Translations under genes and position numbers: made by a program
In this document: positions 1-11,200 of the stretch, in pieces
Layout: each line of letters starts with the position of its first letter
How positions within the stretch are numbered: the first letter of the stretch is position 1
Notes under the pieces: model-generated
Database searches by the model: none
What the model was told of the DNA's origin: nothing
The model's input: only the letters and a program-made list of their open reading frames with translations
Origin: Diadophis punctatus similis
Lineage: Eukaryota; Chordata; Lepidosauria; Squamata; Dipsadidae
Length of the DNA: 64,000 nucleotides
Direction: 5' to 3'
NCBI GenBank assembly: GCA_023053685.1
Contig: JALIGW010000003.1
Span: 137,885,126 to 137,949,125, forward strand

Positions 1-1539
1 CTCAAAAAGATGGCTTTTGGCCATTTACATTTACAGTAGACTTGAAATTCCCTCTACAGCTTTAAGAGGTTGCTATGCTGATATAACTATGCCTCCTTTC
101 CCAATGAAGCCATTACATTTCTATTCCGTCTCTGCGAACTGATTCAATCACTGATCAGCTACCTGGGTACTAACTTCTTTCTCATCCTTGGGATGAGAAT
201 TATCCCATGGAATTATATGTGAAGGACCTGAACATTATGTAACCAAAAAAGCTTCTTTATAACAGCCCTACAGGTGAAGTCCTCCATACTGCAGCCAAAA
301 CAATTATGGGTAAGAGAACATCATAACTATGGTCGCAAACGTTTTGTGATGAATTGAATAGTTAAGATTAATACACAAATGAGATGTAGAGAAGATTGCC
401 AAAGCTATTTTAAAAGTCCTTTATTAACCTGAATATATAAAAAAGAGAAGTTTTCTATCATAGAGGAGCTCTTACTTCATGTGGAAACAAAACATTTTTA
501 CAAAGTGAAAAAATAAATATCTTTTTGGGAACAAGATTTATATGCTAATGTGCTATAAAAAAGTAGAGTTTTGATATTTGACAAAATGTCTGTGCAAAGA
601 AACAAATGCATACACATATTACTGCTACATTAAGGCAATATGAAAAGTATATTTAGAAAGTCGCAGTAAAGTGACTTCTCTAGCTTTCATTTCAGCTAGT
701 ATTGCACATGATCATCTAGCTTTCAGTATTCTGTGGCATTCACTAGTTGACCAAAATCCAAAATGCTTAGGGAAAATAGGGATCGTGGCAGATAGTTTTA
801 AGAAATTTAACACAACTGCATTTTAAGGAAACACTAAGATTATAGAATTTGAGGAACATTTCTCCAAACATAAGGCATATGAACAGAAACAACAGCTGAG
901 TTTTCGAAGGACAAAAAATCTTTAGAAAATCAAAGTTTCATTAAGTGTTTTATCCACATTTTCTTAGGTACCCAACAGGCTGCTGATTGACTCAAAAATG
1001 TATAATAAATTTTGCAAGTAATCTGATTGCAAGATCTGCTGAGTAAACCCAGCTATTTGCTTAAAGCTTTGCAATCTTCATTTCTTAAGTGCACAAATTT
1101 AAAAATAAGTTTCTTACTTCAGTAAAACAAAAGCAGAAACGAAATTATACAATAGATGTACACATTAAAAACTAGTCTTTCTAAAAGATAAATGGGAATG
1201 GTCATGCTAAAGTAATTTTTAAAACAATTTTAATAAAATGCATAAAACTGAGTTACTGCTGGATACTGCAGACTAAATTTTCATCTTTTCTCTCAGAATA
1301 CTGTTAATTTATTAATAATGCTGTTTCAAATAACACAAGTTTGTCTACAAATCATTCACAGTATATCCTCTAAAATTTATTCTAATAAGAGCTTGTTCAT
1401 ATTCTCTTTCTCAGTTTTGTCATGGTCCTTCCAGTAATTGCTGGCAGATGCAGAAGTGATAGTTCTTTTTTATTGGTGGAGTTGGAACTTTAGTGCAGTA
1501 CTTTGGAAGTATGGATTAGTTAAGAAAGTAATACAGAGG
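1..1539 (-). other. MYLIP: MYLIP 3' UTR and downstream flank
   Basis: AT-rich sequence after the MYLIP stop with no other gene or clear repeat. Minus-strand AATAAA hexamers occur at 1467-1472, 1376-1381, 1308-1313 and 420-425. The last would give a 3' UTR of about 1.1 kb, close to the usual length for this gene. The true end cannot be fixed from sequence alone. Confidence 0.6.
420..425 (-). terminator. MYLIP: Candidate MYLIP polyadenylation signal
   Basis: AATAAA on the minus strand, about 1.1 kb past the MYLIP stop. It is the most distal of four such hexamers between the stop and the window edge. It was chosen because of expected UTR length, so the choice is inference. Confidence 0.35.
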
Positions 1540-1629
1540 TCATATTAGAGTCAAATTAAGCAAGCTGGTGTGGGTAGGCAAATATACATGCTGCACATGT
1601 TCTATTTCAGATCTGCAGACTGGACACAC
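1540..1629 (-). CDS. MYLIP: MYLIP coding exon 7 (last)
   Basis: 90 nt, 29 codons plus TGA, from [18 protein letters not shown] to the end LLNLTLI. It supplies the last RING cysteine pair (C419, C422) and the conserved C-terminal tail. The acceptor is CCTTCTAG|G. It was found by reading downstream of exon 6 for the expected CPVC motif. Confidence 0.95.
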   Translation of the reverse strand: MCPVCRSEIEHVQHVYLPTHTSLLNLTLI

Positions 1630-2150
1630 CTAGAAGGAAAACACAAGAATAATGTTACCAACTGAATGTCCAGAGTAATTTTCATTAGTTCCCATAAACA
1701 GAAAATGCTAATACACAATTGATACTATTGAAGTTTATTCCATTAATGGATTTTATTTGCGCAGGCACACACACACACCACCCTATTACACAGCAAATGC
1801 TTTCTTCCAATGACTCCTTTCCAAAATCTAAAAACAGGAGTACAGAAATAATTAAAACTGTCTGGGAACACAACATTTATGGGACTCCAATGTCTGAACT
1901 AAATCTAGATTGCAAACATCCAGATGGCCACTAAATGGCAACATAAAGTTGATTTGTTTGTTTCCCTTCTGTTATCTAGTGGCAGTCTGGATTTTTGCAG
2001 TAAAGAAATGGTAGCCCCAAAGCCACTATCTTCTGCTACTTTTTCTAGCTTCCTTCCTTCTCTCCCCAAGTGGGAGAGGAATTCTTCATAGTGAAGCGGT
2101 CCCCAACCTTACCAGCTTGGCAGCCCAACCTGGAACTTTCTGTGTGTGTG

Positions 2151-2205
<55 letters not shown>

Positions 2206-5200
2206 CAGGGGCATGCGCGCGAGCACACAGCTCCATTTGTGTGAGCGACAGGCACGTGCCCTCCACTCACACAAACAGAGCTTTGCGTGCAAGCAGAGGG
2301 CACTTGTGCTTGCGTGCAAAACTCCACTCAGATGAGTACAGGGAGCTCATGTGTGAAGCTCCATTCACCCAAATGGAGCTTTGCGCGTGAGCACCAGCAC
2401 ACTCCGCTCGTATGAGTGGAGTTTTGTCCGTGCACACTTGCCCATCACTCATGTGGCCCAATTTTGAACAGGCCTCGGCCCAGTAATGGGCCACAGCCCA
2501 AGGGTTGGGGACCCGTCGTAGTGATTGACCAGATAAAGCCATTAGGTCAACTGCTACAATAGTTAAGAAGCAGATGATATCCCTCTTTCTCTTGCCTACC
2601 TGAAGTTGCTACAGCCTTGCAGGTACCCTTTCACTACTTGGCACCTCTGTCTGAATGATTTGCTTAAGTTACTGATTAGAGACCTCTATGTTTCTATTTG
2701 AAGGATTTATTTTGGAGGCCATAAAAATCTAATTATGGACTGATGCAGCTCCAAAATGTTGACATATCTGGAAAAAATATTCTGAGAGTTCATTTAATGA
2801 TTCATATATTTCTGGAGCCCAATTAAACATTTTTGATTCCAGTGAATTGACTTCCAGAAACACATGGACACATGGAACATTTGGACTGACCTGTTCTGGT
2901 GGAATATGAGGACAGAGATTCTAGAACTAGAACATATGCCAACTTAGAATATTTTATATATTTACCCATATTTGGGTGCAGCTGTCTAGGAAGCAGTAAA
3001 ATCCTAAGAAAATATTTCGTTTGAATGCAACATTTACAAATTTCAATTAAAAGCTTCACTTTTTATATTTGTAAGTCGTATGTTAATCAACAGGGCCAGT
3101 AGTGCATTGATGAATAAGGCTTATCCCTCTCTTCCTTCCATAGTGTCTTGATGCATGGCTATACTTAGCCATGAACTAATGTTTAAATCCTGCATTCAAA
3201 GTTATTGTATGTTTGAGAATTAAAGAATTTCCAGTATTTTTTGAACTTAAGTGAAAATGTAATACTTTACTGTGGCAACTGATTTTATACGTACTTGTAG
3301 CTGTATGGCACATGTCTCACAGCACACAGTGTGGCCACATGGACAAAATGTTGAATTTATTTCTTCTTCACAGCATGCCATACACAGCAGAGACTCCTTA
3401 AACTTCCGTAGTTTTTCCTGAAGAGCTTTCATTTGCTGACAGTTGAGACCCTCACAATTGTTGTTACAGTTCATACTGTTTTCTGACGATTTAAGAGGAG
3501 AACTGGGGGGGCTTTGGTCATTACTTGAAACTAGATCCACAATGCCAGCATTGTAAAGAGCTCGTCTTGCATGATCATAAGCTTCCTTAGATGTCCGCTT
3601 AATGTCAAATACATACTTTTTCCCAAGATTAATATTTTCTGTCAGGAACAAGGATGCCAAGTGGCCCTTTAGGTCTCGGCTATATTGCATCATGACAGCG
3701 CTAGTAACAGTATCACACCTAGCAGGAAAAGAAGATATAAAAGAAACATGAATCAAACAACCTTTTTTCCCTTTATATCCCAAAACTAGTGAAATAAGAA
3801 TGTTATTGTGTGTGTGTGTGCACGCACGCACGCACGCACACACACGCACACACTTTTCTCTCCAGAAATACAAACCTGTAAAATGCATGTGTTTCTGTTA
3901 TTGCTCTGTATAGTCCACTAGCTGCTCTGGTGCTGATCATCTTGAAAAGATGAACAATGCTGTTTCCTGATTCTTTAGTGACAGTTAAGTATACATTCTT
4001 CCCAGACTGTGTAGCCATCTGAACAACTGAATATGCAATCCTAAAGCAATGGGAAAAAATGACACCATAATATTAAGCCCTAAAATGCTGTTATCAAAAT
4101 AAAAATAGACCAAGTAGACTGGCAATGTAAAATTAACAATGAAATGTAAAGATGAATTGACCATTTTTGGAAAGAAATGAAACTAGCTTTAATAGCAATG
4201 AAAATCTTTCCCAAAATGTTGCCACTTCAAGAAGTAAAACTTAACCATTCTATAATACTTTGGTAGCAGATCTGATATAAAAAGAATCCCTGAATTTTCC
4301 ACAATAAAGTATATATATAGTCATTTGGAGTTAGAATCTTTCCCATCCCCAAAAGTACATCTGAATGAAACAATCCATTTCAACAATATGATGAGCCGAG
4401 GTGGCGCAGCAGTTAGAGGCAATACTGCAGGTCACTTTAGCTGACTGTGATCCACAGGTCAGCGGTTCAAATCTCACCGGCTCAAGGTTGACTCAGCCTT
4501 CCATCCTTCCGAGGTAGGTAAAATGAGGACCCAGATTGTTGGGGGCAATATAAATATACATTGCTTACTGGTGTAAACCGCTTAGAGAGTGCTTGCACTG
4601 TGAGGCGGTATATAAATCTCACAAAATAAATAAATAAATAAATACACAGTAAGAAATGTTCAATACCGTTATGCTAGAGACTCAGATAAAAGAGCTGCAT
4701 GCTTCAGAATCCTTTAGCTATTTTACAAGCTTTCGATAAAGTTTTTCAGGCAGGACTTTCTGGTAATCACCTGTTGATGGGACTGAAGTCATCTGTACAT
4801 CTGGAAATGCCTTCAGGGCCAACTCCAATAAAAAGTTTTTGCCCCTCGCTGTCTCTAACCGAATGCCATTCTACTCCATAGTTCTCTAGTGTTGACACAA
4901 TCTGTAAAACTTGATATTCAGCTGAAACTTGGCTGAGACCTTCAAGATCCTTATGTTTTGCAATAATACTGTGGATAAAAATATGAAATAGGTTAATCAC
5001 AATCTTGATTTTATTTTATAATTTAAATATACTGATTTGCCACCATAAAATCCTAGATTTTATTTATAAAATCCTAGATTTTATTGTGGGAACTCTTAAA
5101 ACAGATTTTACACAATCCATAACTCTTTTTTAATACAATTAATTTAAAGGTATAAATAACATTGAGGATGGAAAGTTATCATTTTACTGAATGTATTATT

Positions 5201-8200
5201 ATCAGTTATATTGAGAAAATTAAATTTACTAAATCAACAGCATAACTTTTTATTTAAACCCTTATTAGGTGCAAGACAAAAGTTAATCACTTGGACTATT
5301 CTAATCAGCTCAAGGGTCAGAGGAAAAAAAATAAGTTCTCTCACAGAAAGCAACTTTCACAAATTAAAACCCTTGCATCTAATGAGCTCAGATGCACATG
5401 CAGATGCAAAAAAAAGTGAAACTTACAAGTAATTATTCTTATATTTATTTATTTATTTATTTATTTTGTTATTCTTATATGCCGCCCAACTCCCGAGGGA
5501 CTCAGGGCGGCGTACAACAAAGAGAAATATAAGAATAATCAAAAATTACAAAAAATTAAAAACAAGTACAAAATTTAAAACGGTTATTTAAAACAGCAAC
5601 ATCCATTCAGCACATACATACTTGGGGGGTAGGCTCAGGTGGAATTAAGCTGTCCCCCCCACCTGCAGGAATAGCCATGTCTTCACGGCTTTTCGGAAGG
5701 CCAGCAGAGTGGGGATGGTCCGGGTCTCTGGGGGTAGTTGGTTCCAGAGCACGGGGCCGGCCACAGAGAAGGCTCTCCCCCTAGGGCCCGCCAGCCGGCA
5801 TTGCTTGGCCGACAGGACCTGGAGGAGGCCAACTCTGTGGGCCCTAACCGGTCGGAGGGAAGTATGAGGCAGAATGCGGTCCCGAAGATATCCTGGTCCT
5901 AAGCCATGAAGGGCTTTAAAGATGGTGATCAACACCTTGAATTGGACCCGGAGACCGATGGGCAACCAATGCAGCTGGCGGAGTATCGATGTCACGTGGG
6001 TGTACCTTGGCACACCCACCACAGCACGCGCAGCCGCATTTTGCACCAATTGAAGTCTCCGGATACTCTTCAAGGGTAGCCCCATGTAGAGCGCATTGCA
6101 GTAGTCCAAACGCGAGGTGACAAGGGCATGAGTGACCGTGAGTAGAGCCTCCTTCTCCAAGTATGGCCGCAACTGGTGCACTAGGCGAACCTGTGCAAAG
6201 GCCCCCCTAGCCACAGCGGAAAGATGGTGGTCCAATTTTAGCTGTGGATCTAGGAGGACCCCCAAGTTGCGGACCTGGTCTGAGGGGGTCAGTTTCGCAC
6301 CCTCAAAGACCAAGGAGGGATAGTTGTCATGAACCTTAGGAGGCAATATCCATAGCCACTCAGTCTTGTCAGGATTAAGTCTGAGTCTGTTCCTCCCCAT
6401 CCAGATCTTAACGTCGTCCAGGCATCGGCACATTACATCCACTGCCTCCCTGAAGTCAGACGGGGTGGTGATGTACAGCTGGGTGTCGTCAGCGTACTGA
6501 TGGAAACACACCCCATGTCTGCGGATGATCTCACCCAACGGTTTCATGTAGATGTTAAACAGGATGGGCGAGAGAACCGACCCCTGGGGCACCCCACATG
6601 ATAGGGGCCTAGGGGACGATCTCTGCCCCCCTGCCAACACCGACTGCATCCGATCGGCGAGATAAGAGGAGAACCACCGTAAGACGGTGCCTCCCACTCC
6701 CAACTCGCCGAGCCGATGCAGAAGGATACCATGGTCAATGGTATCGAAAGCCGCTGAGAGGTCAAGTAGCACCAGGATGGAGGAGCTCCCCACATCCCGG
6801 GCCCGCCAGAGATCATCCATCAGGGCGACCAAGGCAGTTTCTGTACTGTAGCCGCGCCTGAAGCCCGACTGATAAGAATCTAGATGATCTGTTTCATCCA
6901 GGAGCTGCAGAAGCTGAGTCACCACCACCTTCTCCACAACTTTCCCTAAAAAAGGTAAGTTGGAGACTGGCCGATAGTTCTTCAAATCAGCTGGATCCAG
7001 GGAAGGCTTCTTCAGGAGGGGTCGCACCACCGCAGTTTTTAACGACTGCGGTACGGATCCCTCCCTCAAAGAAGCGGTGATCACCGCCTGGATCCAGCCG
7101 CATGCCACCGTCCTGCTGGCCGAAACCAGCCAGGAGGGGCACGGGTCCAATAAACAGGTGGAAGTACCCATCGCTCCCACAGCCCTGTCCACATCCTCGG
7201 GAGAAACAGGCCCAAACTCCTCCCACAAAGATGGATTAGGACTGGCCCCTGTCAACTCTATGGACTCTGCCCTGCCAGAGTCCAAGTCCGACCGAATCTG
7301 AGCGACTTTATCCGACAGAAACTCAGCAAATTCCTCAGCTCTGCCTTGTAAGTGTTCCTCGCTCCCCCCTTTTCCGAGGAGGGAGCGAGTCACCCTAAAC
7401 AAGGCGGCTGGGTGAGAATCTGCGGACGCAATAAGAGCGGAAAGATAGGATCGTCTTGCCGCCCTTATCGCCACTAAATAAGATCTGATGTAAATTCTTA
7501 ATAGTGTTCGGTCAGACTCGGCCTTCTTGGGCCTCCAGCGGCGCTCCAGACGTCTCTTCTGGCGTTTCATCTCCCGGAGCTCCTCGGTAAACCAGGGAGC
7601 TTTCCGGGATCCACTGCCACGGAGAGGTCGCTTAGGCGCAATTCGGTCTAAGGCCCCTGATGCTGCGGTGTTCCAAGCAGCCACCAGGAAGTCAGCCGAA
7701 TTGTGTACCAGGGTTTCAGGTATTTCCCCAAGTTCCCTCTGGAATCCTTCCGGTTCCATTAGGCGCCTGGGGCGGAACCACCTAGTCGGTCCCGCCTCCC
7801 TGCGGGGGAGGAATGGGGTTGTGAAATCCAGCCTCAGTAGGAAATGATCTGACCATGACAGTGGGGTGATGACTATGTCCCTTATCTTCAGATCATCTCT
7901 CCACTGCCCCGAGAGAAACTCCTGCTGTATACTCCTGCTGTATATATTTGTTAAAAGTTTAACAACAAAAGTTACCTGTCCAAAGTAGAAGAGGTAAGTT
8001 CTTTCATACAGAACTCTTCATAGTGGTATTTGGCAGTATTCTGATTATAATCACCAAACTTCAACTGGGCAAGCAAAGCACTTAATTCAACAGCACGTTC
8101 AGAAGAACACTGTAGATTACCAGCCAGAAGGTCCTCCTCTATGTGCAGGAAAAACATATGCCTAAAATAGGAAATTTATTTTTGTAATGCAGAAATGAAA

Positions 8201-11200
8201 CTTAGCAACATTGAAGATCTGCTCAAATACTACAAGAAATATTTCTGCTAATAACTGGAAAGATATATTGTGAATAAAAATGGAACTACAAGAAACCCCA
8301 GAGTAAATTGATGGGAAACATTCTTTAAAAAGGTGCGAGTAAAATAACTGCATTTAGAATAAAATTGGAAGACTAAAACCCAGTAATTTATCTAAATTTA
8401 GTTCCAGCCCAATAGGATTAGGAAAACGTGAAATAAATCAATTAGTAAAAAAAATCAGAGCTATTCCATCATTACAAAAAAAAAGTAGCTAATATTCAAG
8501 ATTCCTATTGAAATCTGAGATTTTAATCTCTTAAAAGATATTTGGTAAACACCAAACATACCTCCCTAAAACTATTAGCCAAGAAACTGATATATGATAT
8601 ATGCCATATTCTATACAAAAACTCAGGGAATATCTTAGAAAAGAATGTGACATCATACAAACATATTCAACTAAATACAGAAAAATTCCAATATCCCATA
8701 ATGTGAACATCTTAGGCTGAGAATATCATATTTTAGGAATATAACTCCAAATATACAGCTAGTGACATCTCAGAACAACTGATCTGCTCCTATTAAAATT
8801 GAGGGCTTTTGAGGCCTGAATCTGGACTCATCACTTTTACCTTTTTGAATATGCCCAGTATTTAATGTGAAACTCCTGCTGAGTGCCTCCTGCTGATTGC
8901 CAATCTAATATAAAGAACGTTTGTTCTTTATATTCCTTATAGCAACATCTTATTAGAATAAACATTTAATTTTCTTCCACTCTGAATATTTGGGAGTAGC
9001 TTCATTTTATCTCAGTCCAAATAAATAATTGAACCAGATACGAAAACAGATAAGGCTAGTTTATAGTACGGTGCCAACAGCATAGCAGAGCAAAGGCAAA
9101 GGTTTTACAAGCTTCAATCTTCACTGCTGATTAATCAGGGGAAAGGTTAACTCCGGATGTTCAACTCTGCTGCATGCAGTTAAGGATAGCCAGCACTTAT
9201 CTCAGAAAAAAAAGCAATAGATTCTACAGCACTTAGACAAACACACATTTTATCTAGTGCAGTGGTTTAATGTTTGGACTACAAATTACAAATATTTCAT
9301 TAGTGCAAATGTCTGATGAAACTATGATTTTAACTGGAGACATCGATTTGAACTAAGTAGCTCATCTAATGTAGCTCACTTCAAGTCAGAGAAATTAAGC
9401 TCTTCAATAAATGGGAAATCGGTTTGAGGTGGCTTTTCTCAAAATTTGTATCCGTTCTTTAATTTTTAGAAATTAAATCACCCCCCAAAAAGTTATAGCA
9501 AACTGCTATAAGTTCTTCAAGACAGTTGAACTACAAAAGCAGAACTTCTGCCGGAGGCAACTGCAGCAGACCAATCAGGAACTGAATTTCTTAAGCATCT
9601 CCTCTTTCTTCCAGGGAAGCAGCCGCTGATTTGACGGAACAGCCTAGCAGCTATTAACAAGGGTTACTTTCAGTCAATGACCTATAGTTACATTGTTGTC
9701 GCTTTTCTGAGCACTAGACTTTCTTCCTTCAAGCCAGAGACTTTTACAATTGCAAAATGAGTCATGCCTAGAAGTGTTTGGGAGTCAGCTTTCAGACTAC
9801 AATTCCTTTTGGAACATGTATTTTTCTAACCTAACTTGTTTTGTTTTTAACCAGAGATGGATACCCACATAAGAGGGGGGGAAAGAAATAGCATATTTAT
9901 ATTTAGCATATTTTCTGTGTCAATAGTCTATTCTATTTGGTGCTGCCTCAAATCTATTTTCTTCAATCATTAGATAGGCTAAGGAAAAAATGCTAACAAT
10001 TGGGGGAAAATATACAAATAGTAAGTTTCTTTACTTGGAATCTCATTCTTTAGAAATACTCTAGCATTCATAACCTATTGAAATAGGCCAAAAAACCCAG
10101 CTGATTTATTGACATGACATAAATTTGGATCATCGCTGTGTAGATCACAGCATAGAAATCAATAGATTTTAATTCCAACAGAATCTCAGGTTGGTATAAA
10201 TCATGCTTTGCAGCTACTCCACAAAAATGTATAGTACTGTGAAAGTCTTAGGCCACCATTAGATTGTTGCTGTAGCAATGACCGTATATAATTAGGTCTC
10301 AGTCTCCTTATCAGAATACAACCAGAAAATACAGGAAATTTGTATGCTGTATTCAAAAAACAGGAAAAGGCAGAAAAAACAGCTTCCATAGGCTAGAGTG
10401 GCAATTGTATAGTGTGACCTCCCCTTACACTTGAGCAACAGCAGTCCAAATGGAATGGAACACAAAGTACTGTCATTACTACCACCTGTATGTGTCCCTC
10501 TATTCCATGCCAAAATGACTGCTGTGCAAAAAGCTCTATTATACCAGGTTTGTGCAAGACATGCTTGGGCATTACACACAGCACAGACACATGTTGTATG
10601 AGTGTAATTCATTGGAAGCTTGTTAATAAGACCAACTTTCAATCGCATCATTCCAGCCAAAATGCCAAAGATCACAGAATTTGAGAGACGTAAAATCATA
10701 CTTTTGCATCAGGAAAGCCACTCTCAAAGGAAACCAACAAATAAATTGGAAATTCAAGATGTAGTATTCAAGACCAAAAAATAATTATAGACGGTCATTA
10801 AACCTTTGCTAAAACAAAGCGGATGGTTTTTCCATAGTACTGTAATTATATTTTAAACAATAATTTGGGTTGCATTGTACATTGATGCACTATTTACAAG
10901 GTTATAAGCAAAATATTCAGCAATTATTCTACCACATAAAGGTAGAACAATATAAGGTCTGGGCTCTTCAGGGATGTGGTAATGTAGCCAATCTGTCAGG
11001 AAAGTTATAATTTCGATTCTGCATAGAGAAGGCGATTGATCGCCTCAATGAACCCTCAAACTGTAAGTAAAGGATTTATGTAAAGAATATTCTTCCATCA
11101 TACATTCAGAAAACTTTCCAAAATTTTTGTAAAATTTTTACAAAAACTACTGGGAAAATAAAGAATGTACTCTGGACATTTAAGTTCAGACATGTTACAG

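Larger units (their letters stand above)
4969..7975 (-). other. MYLIP: MYLIP intron 3
   Basis: GT-AG intron of 3007 bp. About 2.5 kb of it is a CR1 LINE in the same orientation as the gene. The remaining 460 bp next to exon 4 is AT-rich, with a short internal duplication near 5050-5085. Confidence 0.9.

Noticed and set aside
2070..2390. 106-codon and overlapping frames near 2.1-2.4 kb
   Set aside because: They translate a GT microsatellite and the inside of a hAT mini-element.
7077..7847. Plus-strand frames opposite the CR1 reverse transcriptase
   Set aside because: Antisense shadows of the real CR1 frame.
10292..10699. 135-codon minus-strand frame in MYLIP intron 2
   Set aside because: No resemblance to a known family, within an intron, and of a length expected by chance in this much sequence.
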